Shown one piece after another: positions 22,502-33,789 of a stretch of 64,000 nt of DNA. Each line of letters opens with the position of its first letter. Position 1 is the first letter of the stretch. The notes below the pieces were generated by a model, which saw only the letters and a program-made list of their open reading frames with translations, did no database searches and was not told where the DNA came from. This DNA is from Haematobia irritans (taxonomy: Eukaryota > Arthropoda > Insecta > Diptera > Muscidae): assembly GCF_050003625.1 (NCBI RefSeq), contig NC_134401.1, forward strand, positions 310,001 to 374,000, in the 5' to 3' direction. The position numbers and the translations under genes were made by a program.

Positions 22502-24034
22502 CCCTGCCAGCATTTCAAAGTTCCATTTCAACCTCATCGTTACCACAGACTCGTAAATGTCACTTCAACCATCATGAAAAGGTACATCAAAAAGTACATG
22601 CAAGTAATTTGCCATCCCTACTGTTAAAAAAGCCATTTTTTTTTGTGAAACGCCAAGCGCAACCAGCTTGTTATATTTTAATTAAATAAAAACGAAAATA
22701 AAGTTCTGAAAACATAGATTATACGCTTAAAATTGTGAAAGGTATATTGGTGAACAATTTGGTGATTTTCCAAATGGAATAAAGTGATTGTTTTTCAGAT
22801 ATTTTACAGACACGCTGCCTCCATGGAATAAAAACACTGGTTGATAGACGCAGCAACATGTAACTCGCTACTTGTAACTCAACATCATCATTAATGCCAA
22901 AAATTATGTTAAATGTAATCCCTGCCAACATTTTTTGAATTTGGGGACTCTTTTGAGAATCCCCACTACGTCGAAAACAATCATATACGACATCAAAAAC
23001 TCGTCGGAAAAGCGCCGTCACTATTGAGAAGTTGTACCACGCCAAGTTACTACAAAAATGTTTCGCATGAGTGCAATTATTAGGTGCCTTTATAGATCAA
23101 TTTAGAACGACGCCAATAAGGGAGCCTCCAAACAATCAGAAAAAGTGCATTTTAAGATAGTTGTAAAAGAATCATTGTGGTCGAGTAAAACACGTTTGTT
23201 TAGATATTTATTAATTTGATTAAACATTTACAAATTCTTAAAAATATAACATTTATACTACTATCACATTACATTTAACATAATTTTTGGCATTAATGAT
23301 GATGTTGAGTTACAAGTAGCGAGTTACATGTTGCTGCGTCTATCAACCAGTGTTTTTATTCCATGGAGGCAGCGTGTCTGTAAAATATCTGAAAAACAAT
23401 CACTTTATTCCATTTGGAAAATCACCAAATTGTTCACCAATATACCTTTCACAATTTTAAGCGTATAATCTATGTTTTCAGAACTTTATTTTCGTTTTTA
23501 TTTAATTAAAATATAACAAGCTGGTTGCGCTTGGCGTTTCACAAAAAAAATGGCTTTTTTAACAGTAGGGATGGCAAATTACTTGCATGTACTTTTTGAT
23601 GTACCTTTTCATGATGGTCGAAGTGACATTTACGAGTCTGTGGTAACGATGAGGTTGAAATGGAACTTTGAAATGCTGGCAGGGATGTGATAGTGGTATA
23701 AATGTTATATTTTTAAGAATTTGTAAATGTTTAATCAAATTAATAAATATCTAAACAAACGTGTTTTACTCGACCACAATGATTCTTTTACAACTATCTT
23801 AAAATGCACTTTTTCTGATTATTTGGAGGGTCCCTTATTGGCGTCGTTCTAAATTGATCTATAAAGGCACCTAATAATTGCACTCATGCGAAACAATTTT
23901 GTAGTAACTTGGCGTGGTACAACTTCTCAATAGTGACGGCGCTTTTCCGACGAGTTTTTGATGTCGTATATGATTGTTTTCGACGTAGTGGGGATTCTCA
24001 AAAGAGTCCCCAAATTCAAAAAATGTTGGCAGGG
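22502..24034. mobile_element. outer CCCTGCC element, split by a copy of itself
   Basis: The outer halves 22502-22919 and 23685-24034 (768 bp together) rejoin to the same length and sequence order as the inner inverted copy (765 bp). Ends are CCCTGCCAGCATTT and, inverted, CCCTGCCAACATTT. TT flanks both sides (22500-22501 and 24035-24036). No transposase is visible. The mirrored open frames beginning MAWYNFSIVTAL on both strands simply reflect the inverted copies. Confidence 0.88.
22920..23684. mobile_element. inner CCCTGCC element, inverted, nested
   Basis: Begins CCCTGCCAACATTT and ends AAATGCTGGCAGGG. It is the reverse complement of the outer element with few differences. The dinucleotide AT is duplicated at the insertion (22918-22919 and 23685-23686), shown by comparing the junction with the uninterrupted centre of the inner copy. 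A 2-bp, non-TA duplication with GC-rich ends does not fit the common superfamilies I know. Confidence 0.88.
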
Positions 24035-24037
24035 TTA

Positions 24038-24463
24038 GTGTGTAAATATAACCATGGCGGTAGGCGAAACATTTTTGCCGCAACGGCAAATACAATAAGC
24101 TTGACGGCGAATAATTCCCTTTTTCACGTTTCAAAGCGTTTTGGTTGTCAATACAGCATGCTTTGACAATATTAAACAATGAAGTTGAATAAAAACATAC
24201 AATGGCTTGTTATTTGTTGAGTTATTTCAAGAAAAAATAATCTACACGTGTCCAGGCAACAGCAATTCCTAGTGTCGAGTTAAAAAAATTGATAAGCGAT
24301 GGCAACACTATACAAGTTTTCGCCAAGGAGTTAGAATAAGTTTTAATTTAGCGACACGCCGCTAGCCGTTACGGTATTCCGTCGCGGATTTTGGGCTTCC
24401 CATAACAAATACACGTAAATAAGTGTTCGCCTACCGCCTATCGCCATGGTTATATTTACACAC
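24038..24463. mobile_element. TIR element with TTA duplication (Harbinger-like MITE)
   Basis: Ends GTGTGTAAATATAACCATGG and its inverse; TIR about 29 bp with one 7-bp insertion in the right arm. TTA flanks both ends (24035-24037, 24464-24466). A 3-bp TWA duplication suggests PIF/Harbinger, but no transposase is present, so the family is tentative. Confidence 0.75.
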
Positions 24464-24466
24464 TTA

Positions 24467-24830
24467 TGCGCCGTCTAGACTATAAGTTTGTTCAGTGTCA
24501 AACATATCCCAGATGTTGGTCACACTATAAGTAATGTTCGACGGCATAAAGGGGACCATATATGTTCAGATAAACCCTGCGACACAACACGTTGTGGTGA
24601 CAAATCCGCTAGTACAAGGCCATGTTCGCGTGTTGCGGAGACGTGTTGGCATAAAATCAAAACGACTTTGATTTTTTCTGGTTGGGAGGCACAAATCATC
24701 ACGTGTAAGGGCATGTTCGCCAAACATTATTTCATTTCATTTATTTAACAATACAGTCAGCCTTCGTGGCCAATAAATCGTATTGTTCTTAAAACAGTAA
24801 TGCGCTTTACAGACTATCAGTTATTCAATA
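24467..24830. mobile_element. diverged MITE related to the 39.5-kb element (family M)
   Basis: Internal AACATATCCCAGATGTTG and the right end GCTTTACAGACTATCAGTTA match the perfect-TIR copy at 39500-39735. Its left TIR is eroded. It begins right after the TTA flank of the neighbouring element. Confidence 0.6.
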
Positions 24831-26362
24831 TATTGGCGAACATGTTAAAGAATGTGTTGAAGGCAAGTATTTTGTAATGCTGGTCGAATTTATGTTGCGA
24901 ATGGTTTTGACGATAAAAAAGTGACAAGTTATCATTGCTTGATTTTTCAAATTTGATTTCGCAAATTTGCCATTAATGTGGAATATGGTAACACTGGCTC
25001 TAATATCCATGCGTTGCCACATTTATATTTGCGAACGTCAAACAAAAAGAATGAAAAATGTATATTTACTGAAATTTCGAGCATTGGAATAGTGAGTGAT
25101 AAGTCAGCAGCTGGCAATGTGAAAACGGAAGAGGAACGCGAGTTTTTAATTTATCGATTCGAGAAATAAAATTATTTGTTATTAAAACACAATCCGTGTG
25201 CTACCAAAACTAATAATCCGCGTCCATTTTGTGGCAAAGTTCGTTAAATATAGCAATAAAGGAACTTTATGAGAAATTTGGAAAGAAAGCAAGTCAAAAT
25301 TGTTCGTGTTTGATCGTTCGTCGTGTAAGAAAAAAAGTGAAAAAGTGATCTCAGCGAATATTAAAAGGCAATATGGCCGCCACTTGTTGGATGTTGAAGT
25401 ATTTTTGATAATAAGCAAACAAAAATAAATAAATAGAAAATATAGAAAGTTGCAAAACTGTATTTCTTAAAGAGAATGCAAGTGAAGTTTTGAACAAGAC
25501 AAAAAGAAAAAAAGAAATCGAATATATTGTGTGTAACATCATGTAAAGAGATAAGGTCCGTCAGTCATTGTTCCCTTTTTGAGGTAATCACCCCCACCGC
25601 CCTTTCGATTACTACAAGTATATTATATCGAAAATGTCATAAAATTCTTGAAAGAGAGAGTGGGATCTTGGTTTTTGTAGGTGCGGCAACAAAGTGTTGC
25701 AAAATCCTATGTTTCTTTTAATATTAAACAAGGAGACATAAAGTTTTACCAAAAGTAATATATATTGCAATTTTGCAACTATATCTTAGTAAGATCTTCG
25801 AAAAAATTGGTGCATATTGTTTTTAGATTTCTTCCTAATTCCTAATTCAAATCTCATTGTATTCTCTTTTGCTCGTGCTCTCCCATTCTCCAGTTTTCTT
25901 ATTGGTGTTACCATATGGTTGTTTTGTGAGTTAGGTGTGTACATAAAATAACTTGCAAAATAACTGGATCATTGAATTAGTATCGAAATGATCATTTAAA
26001 TAGGTAATTATATTATTTAAGGCCAATAATAATACTAAATAGATATCAATCAAAAATAATGCGAACACTATATAATGATTAAAATATTGTAGTATATAGA
26101 ATAAACAACTACATCATGCCACTTATATAAAAATAAAAGAAAGTGCAAAAAATATTATTGAAAGAATAAATAATTTCTAAAATTAAAACTAGAAGTGCAA
26201 AAAAAAAAGTAAATAAATAAATGAACGGATTTTCGTTAATCACGCTGATGAAACAGCAAATGCAAAGTCACGAAAATAATTGGCTTAAATCTACTTTAGT
26301 ACAAGTGGTCCGATTTGTCCAATTTTCGACCAACTTTTCGATTCTAAACACAAAATGTAATA
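24831..26362. other. spacer; possible untranslated exon of RhoGEF2
   Basis: No protein gene seen; the open frame 24978-25169 has no recognisable domain. About 25180-25583 is A-rich in the manner of fly 5' UTRs and ends at TTTTGAG before a GTAATC donor, so it could be an upstream untranslated exon for RhoGEF2. No transcript evidence is available to me. Confidence 0.3.
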
Positions 26363-26518
26363 CAGTCGACTCTCGATAAGTTGACACTCGTTAATTTGAA
26401 TCTCTTGATTATTTGAAGTCTTTTACCGGCTCCTTGAAAAAACTCGATAAATTGAAAAAAACAAATTTGAAGCCGTAGGAATGGCATCTTTCTAGCCAAC
26501 ATTCTATAATTTGAATTT

Positions 26519-27075
26519 TTGTTATTTTACTCTCTTTATTTTGAAGTCGGTGATTCCTCTGTTAAAGATGACATGAACAAGAAAAAACGCAAAATCTTAT
26601 TGTTTTTAACTGCAGCGTGCATAATAACTAACTCACCACCCCCCTTAGATCATGTGATATTGATATTTTTTCCACCCAGCACGACATCAAATATACAACC
26701 ATTAGACCAATGCATTATCCAGAATTTTAGAACTCTCTACCACAGAGAAATTGTTTCTCTTGTGCTGGATAGCATTAAAAGAATGAAAAGGTGAATATAG
26801 CTATTTTAGCCGCAGTAGCGATGCTCGATAAGGCCTGGAAAAATGTCAACCCTAAGACTCTTACAAACTGTTTCAAAAAGTGCGGGTTTAGACAAACAGA
26901 TAATGAGCCATAGTTATCAGAACTATCAATATTTTCGAGACTTCTTACCTAACTGTGGAGATTTAACTTATGAGGATTTTGTTCAATTTGATACTGACAT
27001 CTGTGTTTATGGAGTTCTTACCGATGCTGAACTTTTAGATTTGGACAAAAACATGGAGGAAAATGAAGAGGCAAG
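26519..27075 (+). pseudogene. pogo/Tigger transposase fragment
   Basis: The frame reads 'PPSTTSNIQPLDQCIIQNFRTLYHRE', the 'NTTSxxQPLDQGII' motif around the last part of the DDE domain of Tigger/jerky-like transposases. It then continues with AMLDKAWKNVNPKTLTNCFKK and, in another frame, DLTYEDFVQFDTD. Stops and frameshifts break it, and the N-terminal DNA-binding and first DDE parts are missing. Confidence 0.8.
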
Positions 27076-27390
27076 GTTAGGTTAGGTGGCAGCCCGATGT
27101 ATCAGGCTCACTTAGTCTATTCAGTCCATGGTGATACCACATTGGTGAACTTCCCTCTTATTACTGAGTGCTGCCCGATTCCATGTTACGCTCAATGACA
27201 AGGCACCTCCTTTTTATAGCCGAGTCCGAACGGCTTTCCACATTGCAGTGAAACCACTTAGAGTAGCTTCGAAACCCTCAGAAATGTCACCAGCATTACT
27301 GAGGTGGGATAATCCACCGCTGAAAAACTTTTTGGTGTTTGGTCGAAGCAGGTATCGAACCCACGACCTTGTGTATGCAAGGCGGGCATT
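27070..27390 (-). mobile_element. SINE nested in the pogo element, 5' truncated
   Basis: Same family as 16197-16533. It starts (plus sense) at GGTTAGGTTAGGTGG. The body and B box (reverse of ATCGAACCCACGAC) are intact, but it stops at GGCGGGCATT, so the A box part of the head is missing. Confidence 0.82.
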
Positions 27391-27621
27391 ATATTAATAA
27401 CCTACGCCCTTAGAACTGACACAAGTGACTAATTCTAATCAGCACTCATAACAATAGAAAATTCATTAGATAATGATAGATCGCTAACTCAGAAGAAAAT
27501 ATAAAAATATGAAGTAAAACTCTCTCTCTCTCGATAATTTGAATTTATTATTTTGAAACACTTGGTAATTTGAACTTTTTCTCTTGTCCCTTGAGTTTCA
27601 AATTATCGAGAGTCGACTGTA

Positions 27622-28234
27622 TACCACTTTTTGTCGGAAAGACCTATTTTGTGAGGGCCCCTAAAGTTTTCATTATCATGTATGTGTATTGAATGTGGTA
27701 TCTATCGCACATAACAATCCTAAAAGTAATAGCCCACTTTGGACTCTGTCCGTAGGAGAAAGTATCAAACCCCCTGTCCATAGCAGAAAGTCTCAAACCT
27801 ATCCACTTCGGGTTAGCGTTAGCCCACTTTGGACATAGGAAAAAGTCTCAAACCCCGACCGATGGCCGGCCGCCTATACCCCAATTTTCAAGGGTCGATA
27901 TCTCGAAAACTGCGCTATTCCGACAAAATTTTTACTTAATACTTTCTCTTATAATGTACTATTTTTACCAAAGACACAAATCTTTAAAACCTCTTTTCCT
28001 ACCCTCAAAAAATAATAACTTTTGCTAATGTAGATTTGTTCCTCTAGTAGATACATAGCCACTGTGGAATATTAGGCAATACCCAAACGGATGAAGCAGC
28101 AAATTTGTCTAACTCCGCTGTAGTCTTCAATTGTACAACCTCAAACAAAAATGATACATACCATTCGAATGATTCAAAAAAATAACATGAAGTGGGCGAA
28201 CAACTACAGCCACCATTAGAATATATTTAACCCT
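27622..28234. other. spacer
   Basis: A duplicated GTAGGAGAAAGTATC / ATAGCAGAAAGTCTC-type stretch lies around 27740-27860 (short imperfect tandem units containing 'CCCACTTTGGAC'). No gene seen. Confidence 0.4.
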
Positions 28235-28503
28235 GACAAATAAATAGCTTATCCTGCTGAAAACTCACGCCCATCTATTCAAAACTACACAAGACTACAA
28301 TTAGGACATATCTATCTAACCCCCCGTTATATTTTTAACCGTTCAAGAGCAGAAAAATGTCCACTATGTAAAAATGAAACCATCAGTATTAGGAACAACT
28401 GCAGCACATTTACTACAGCTCAAATAAAACACTTTGGAGAAATTTACCAACTTGAAAAGCTACGACTTCTTCTAGAATCCTTACGTGAAGTGTGCATGTA
28501 AAT
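28235..28503 (+). pseudogene. non-LTR retrotransposon ORF2 C-terminal fragment
   Basis: One frame reads 'TRLQLGHIYLTPRYIFNRS' followed by KCPLCKNE, the pattern of the RNase H end and CxxC knuckle of I/Jockey-type LINE proteins (R-x-GH-x-x-LT...CxxC). A stop upstream and no RT domain show that it is a 3' remnant. Confidence 0.65.
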
Positions 28504-28671
28504 TCTGTCAAGATTTCCTTTGGTCAAAACCCTGGTTTTATAACATAGACCGATTGTTCTATAATTTGATCGTTATGTAATAACGGATTAAATTTGGTTT
28601 GATGAATATTTTTTTTTTTGCTTTACAACAATAATTTTATTACTCAATATCCCGCTTACAAATTGATATTA

Positions 28672-29282
28672 TAGGCTCAATTAGATTATTCAATCTACTG
28701 TGATAGAAGATAGGTGGTTAACTTCCCTTTTATCAATGAGTGCTATGTTACACTCAATGTCAAGGTACCTTCTGCTTTTAGTCGAGTCACATCGACTTGT
28801 CAAGGTTAGGTTAGGTGGCAGCCCGATGTATCAGGCTAACTTAGACTATTCAGTCCATTGTGATACCACATTGGTGAACTTCTCTCTTATCACTGAGTGC
28901 TGCCCGATTCCATGTTAAGCTCAATGACAAGGGACCTCCTTTTTATAGCCGAGTCCGAACGGCGTTCCACATTGCAATGAAACCACTTAGAGAAGCTTTG
29001 AAATCCTCAGTAATGTCACCAGCATTACTGAGGTGGGATAATCCACCGCTGAAAAACTTTTTGGTGTTCGGTCGAAGCAGGAATCGAACCCACGACCTTG
29101 TGTATGCAAGGCGGTGGCTCCCATCGACTTGTCAAACAATCCGTGAAACCACAAAGAAATGTCACCAGTATTTCTGAGAGGAGATAAGCCATCGCTGAAA
29201 AATTTTTGGTGTTCGGTCAAAACTGTAAATGATCTCACCACCCTTTGCAAGGCAGACATACTAACCATTACACCATTCTGAC
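28672..29282 (-). mobile_element. old SINE copy, interrupted
   Basis: 28672-28803 and 29122-29282 are the two parts of one diverged SINE, reading through the same body ('ATTATTCAATCTACTGTGAT' on the left, CGCTGAAAAATTTTTGGTG on the right) and the tRNA-like head. A younger SINE sits between them. Confidence 0.8.
28804..29121 (-). mobile_element. young SINE inside the old SINE, 14-bp target duplication
   Basis: It is flanked by identical CATCGACTTGTCAA (28790-28803 and 29122-29135). On the minus strand the B box GGTTCGATTCC is perfect, but a short deletion in the head joins GGCG to GTGGCT and removes the A box. The left end is GGTTAGGTTAGG. Confidence 0.93.
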
Positions 29283-29887
29283 TCTCCCACCTATGTATAG
29301 TATGTATCATTTGATATTCAGAAAGAACATATCCTTGGTTCGAAAATGAATATCATACATAAAGTTTAATCGAATTGACTTGAAATTCATTTATTTTCAT
29401 TGAATTAAGAAAAAATTGCATAATCCAATTTAAGCTAATATCTTTTCAAAGTTTTATACACAACAGATATCTTATCACGTAAGTTGTTCCAATAAAAATG
29501 TTCGGCAATGGTTTAGATATTTCGAACTAATTTGTGATGCAACTCAGTTTAAATGTCGCCTTTAATTATGATATGGACAGTAAATATTTTCCGTTTAACG
29601 GATCCGTTAGCTAATTATATAGGAAATATTCTAAAATTTTGGCCTGCAAAGTAACTTCTACAGAAAATAATAACAATTGAAATAAGAAATCTCAACATCT
29701 TCCAATTAACATGTTGGCTGATAAGTCCCCGGTCTGACACATAGATGGCGTCGCTAGTATTAAATGCATTATATTTTTATATAGTACCAACCTTCAAATG
29801 ATTCGTGTCATAATTTGACGTCTGTAAGTCAATTAGTTTGTGAGATAGAGCGTCTTTTGTAAAGCAACTTTTGTTATTGTGAAAAAA

Positions 29888-31169
29888 ATGGAAAAAAGGA
29901 ATTTCGTATTTTGATAAAATACTGTTTTCTGAAGGGAAAAATACGGTGGAAGCAAAAACATGGCTTTTGATAATGAGTTTCCGGACTCTGCCCCAGGGAA
30001 ATCAACAATAATTGATTGGTATGTAAAATTGAAGCGTGGTGAAATGAGCACGGAGGACGGTGAACGCAGTGGACGCCCGAAAGAGGTAGTTACCGACGAA
30101 AACATCAAAAAATCCACAAAATGATTTTGAATGACCGTAAAACCGTAAAAGTTGATCGAGATAGCAGAGGCCTTAAAGATATCAAAGGAACGTGTCGGTC
30201 ATATCAATCGTCAATATTTGGATATGCGGAAGCTCTGTGCAAAATGGGTGCCGCGCGAGCTCACACAAAACAACAACGTGTTGATTCTGAGCGGTGTTTG
30301 CAGCTGTTAACTCGTAATACACCCGAGTTTTTCCGTCGATATGTGACAATGGATGAAACATGGCTCCATCACTACACTCCTGAGTCCAATCGACAGTCGG
30401 CTGAGTGGACAGCGACCGGTGAACCGTCTTCGAAGCGTGGAAAGACTCAAAAGTCAGCTGGCAAAGTAATGGCCTCTATTTTTTGGGATTCGCATGGAAT
30501 AATTTTTATCGATTATCTTGAGAAGGGGAAAACCATCAACAGTGACTATTATATGGCGTTATTGGAGCGTTTGAAGGTCGAAATCGCGGCAAAGCGGCCC
30601 CATATAAAGAAGAAAAAAGTGTTGTTCAACCAAATCAACGCACCGTGACACAAGTCATTGAGAACGAATGCAAAAATTCATAAATTGGGCTTCGAATTGC
30701 TTGCCCACCCTCCGTATTCTCCAGATCTGGCCCTCAGCGACTTTTTCTTGTTCTTGAGAAGAGAAGAAGTTTCTTGAGAAGGGAAAAACTATCAACAGTG
30801 ACTATTATATGGCGTTATTGGAGCGATTGATGGTCGAAATCGCGGCAAAACGACCCCATATGAAGAAGAAAAAAGTGTTGTTCGACCAAGACAACGCACC
30901 GTGCCTCAAGTCATTGAGAACGATGCCAAAAATTCATGAATTGGGCTTCGAATTGCTTCCACACCCACCGTATTCTCCAGATCTGGCCCCCAGCGACTTT
31001 TTCTTGTTCTCAGACCTCAAAAGGATGTTCGCAGGGAAAAAATGAAGAGGTGATCGCCGAAACTGAGGCCTATTTTGAGGCAAAACCGAAGGAGTACTAC
31101 CAAAATGGTATCAAAAAATTGGAAGGTCGTTATCGTTGTATCGCTCTTGAAGGGAACTATATTGAATAA
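29888..31169 (+). pseudogene. mariner transposase, frameshifted and internally duplicated
   Basis: Starts MEKRNFVF; several frameshifts and stops follow. The first catalytic region 'TMDETWLHHYTPES' is intact. The region around the second catalytic Asp occurs twice: in the first copy it reads FNQINAP (Asp lost), in the second FDQDNAP (Asp kept). The last part 'YSPDLAPSDFFLF' (DD34D type) is also doubled. A working D,D34D transposase cannot be made from it. Confidence 0.92.
30519..31016 (+). repeat. ~250-bp internal tandem duplication in mariner
   Basis: Segments 30519-30763 and 30770-31016 are both derived from the same part of the transposase gene (TATATGGCGTTATTGGAGCG in each). They differ at many positions, including the active site. 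Confidence 0.88.
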
Positions 31170-31239
31170 TAAAAACGAATTTTGACAAAAAAAATGTGTT
31201 TTTCTTTGTTAGACCGCGGACTTATCAGTCAACCTGTTA

Positions 31240-32609
31240 TGTACTTCACATATTCTTTCGTTCCAATTTTTTTAATTTCACCGTGAAACTACCTTAACTA
31301 AGACTAAGAATTAAGTAATGATATTAAATAACGTGAGTAGCCTTAGCATAAATTATAATTTGTAGCGCCATAACAAGTAAATAACGATGAAATGTTGTAG
31401 GTGCTAAATTACTACTGCAAATGTTATCAAATAAAGAAAGATTGTAAACTTCGATAAGAAGACGATACCATATCTCTTTTGATAGAACTGCAAGCGTGAA
31501 TATGCTTGCCACATCTTAATCAATGATTTTGTAATTGTTCAGTCCTGACAATCGAGTACTGACTATTCAGTCCATCGTGATACCACAGTGGTGAACTAAC
31601 ATAACCTAACCTAATGTTGACGTGGGCAAAGACAGTAGTCTGGATGAGGAGAGTCTTGTGTCAACCCCGGTTTGTAAGACCGACTGGAGGAAGGGTTGAT
31701 TATGTTTTAATTGTTGTGGAAGTTGGGAGAATATGGCCTTGAATATAGAATGGAGTGGCCGGTTGTAAATGTTTCAGTAGACTTAATAATTTTGGTATGT
31801 GAATAATTATGGGCCAGATTCTCAATTTATATAATACAACTAATCGAATAAAAAAATACTAACCGGTTAAGTACAAATCGGAGGATGAGAAATCATACCT
31901 ATATTTATGGAAATAATATATGATGGAATTCATAATAAAAACATCACCGATATTTGAAATATAATTAATCGAAAGAACAATTAATTGTAAAAAAATTGCA
32001 CAAAACGCAAAATTTAATGTATTAATCATATCATATTCAAATTCAGAACAACACTACTAACATTGCAGTTTATTTTTACACACGTGTTCATTACTATGCT
32101 AGGAAAAATTAACCAGATTTTCTAGACAGAAATAGGAATTTATAAACTATGCTGCAATATTTGACCTAAACCTAATAATAAAAATTGTTGGTCGCTTAAT
32201 CTGCATCGTTTTTTAAGAAAGAAATCGTCCAAAGTGAATTTGTGCAAATATACAATTAATTTCACAAAATCAGTTTTTTGGCATGAAAAAATTCAAATAA
32301 ATAATCCAAATGAATTTACGTTAAGAGAAAATTACACTCACGGCCATTTTCATGTAGCTCCGTTAGGCTTTAACTGCCAGTTAACAGAAAGTAAATTGCA
32401 AATATCTTCTCTACAGTGAAAGATAACTGAACAATTCTCGTCAGTTAAGTTCCTAACTGGCATATGGAATATATATGCAAGATGACAGCTTCGTCCATAA
32501 TACGGTTTAAAAGTTGGTTAGTTAACGGAACATTAACGGAGCTTTATGAAAATGGGGGTCAAAGAGATAAATATCGAAAATATATGGCAGGAATGCTCGT
32601 GATAATTAT
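31240..32609. other. spacer with SINE scrap
   Basis: About 31560-31602 matches the SINE body ('GACTATTCAGTCCATCGTGA') followed by AACATAACCTAACCTAA, opposite in sense to the body. The remaining sequence shows no gene. Confidence 0.45.
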
Positions 32610-33121
32610 GAAATGTATGCTTCTCGTCTTTTAGGTTGTTCGTTTAACAACTTCTTGCGATTTAGGTGTATTTATTTTTTCTTCTGTGTGGTCAAGTATG
32701 GTCTTCCTTTGTATCTTTTTAATTCTATTACTTTCTTGAATTCTAGTAGAAACAGTCAGGTTCTTATTGAACATTTCTCCCATGTAGTGCTTGAACGTTC
32801 TTTCTCAGTGCGTGCGGCAAGGTTATGGAATTCGCTGCCTCACAATCTAAAAAAATTCTCAGCTAGCCCTTATTCATTTAAGCGTAAACTCTTATTACAT
32901 TTCTCGAACGTTTGATTTAGTACTTTGTTGGGCTCCGATACTGACAATTTATCTCCTACTGTTTTTTTACTAATTTTAATTCAAATTTACATATTATTAA
33001 AAGATTGTACGCTAGGTTAGGTTAAGAGTTAGTGTTAAGCAATTTGCTTTGAATTATATTAAATCTATCAACATTTAGTCCATAGAGGCGTTAGTTGATT
33101 AAATGAATAAATAAATAAATA
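32610..33121 (+). pseudogene. LINE 3' end fragment (CR1/RTE-like)
   Basis: The frame 32613-32915 ends in 'ERSFSVRAARLWNSLPHNLK', the 'F-S-x-x-A-x-x-LWNSLP' motif at the C-terminus of many LINE reverse transcriptase proteins. It is followed by a short 3' UTR ending in an AATAAATAAATAAATAAA microsatellite, typical of CR1-like 3' tails. The rest of the element is missing (5' truncation). Confidence 0.75.
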
Positions 33122-33748
33122 AAAGTCACTGACGCGAGAAGGTAAAATAGATTAAGACTTCCATGGATCCTAATTACTTTTTTAATTGTACAAACAATGA
33201 AACGTTCTAATTTTTTACATAAATATTCTTGCATACACTGACATTATACCAAAACTGCAAACATAACCAATAAAATATTAAGACAATAGCTAAAACCTAC
33301 TGTTATGTTACCTTAATCAATTTTAATGAGATCAAAAAGCCTTTGCGATCTTTGAAAAGTTCGTTTTTAACATCGCAAAATTCGACTTTTTGATCACTAG
33401 TCAACATGAAAAGATCCTGGACACATTCTCCTTCCGATTTTTCGAGATTTTTCTTAAAAGTCGATTCGAAAAATTTAAAAACTTGATAAGTCGAATTTTG
33501 TGATAGCTTCGACTTTTCAATTATCCGAAAATTCAATTTGGATTCCTACTATTTGAATAACAGGATTCATAAAAAAAACCACTAACTATAACTATAATAA
33601 AAATTATAAATTTTCGGGGAAAATTATTTTGTATATATGTATTTTTGTATCGTTATATACACTAAAAATATTTGAAACTTCATAACGAGGTTTAATGTAT
33701 AATTTTCTTGTTTCTTTCTTTTTCTTTAAATTATGCCGCTGTCTATAG
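33122..33748. other. spacer before first RhoGEF2 coding exon
   Basis: Holds AAAGTCGA-type repeats near 33330-33540, also seen near 2.65 and 45.6 kb. A pyrimidine-rich stretch (TTTCTTTCTTTTTCTTT) at about 33710-33728 precedes the acceptor of the first coding exon. Confidence 0.4.
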
Positions 33749-33789
33749 AATTGTCGAAAAATAGAGATCAATACTACGGTTCTGGACTT

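Larger units (their letters stand above)
26363..27619 (+). mobile_element. pogo/Tigger-type element, decayed
   Basis: Ends CAGTCGACTCTCGATAA and, inverted, CAGTCGACTCTCGATAA, with TA on both sides (26361-26362, 27620-27621), as expected for the pogo branch of Tc1/mariner. It holds only the C-terminal part of a transposase and a SINE insertion, so it is dead. Confidence 0.88.
29709..31237 (+). mobile_element. irritans-type mariner, defective
   Basis: TIRs begin ACATGTTGGCTGATAAGTCC and, inverted, ACAGGTTGACTGATAAGTCC, with TA on each side (29707-29708, 31238-31239). They match the irritans (Himar) subfamily. At 1,529 bp it is longer than the usual ~1.3 kb because of an internal duplication. 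Confidence 0.95.

Noticed and set aside
22719..24166. Proteins beginning MAWYNFSIVTAL on both strands
   Set aside because: They are the same sequence read from the two inverted copies of one element; no domain, and both run out at element ends.
24978..25169. A 63-codon protein near 25 kb
   Set aside because: No known motif, no conserved context; more likely leader or spacer sequence.
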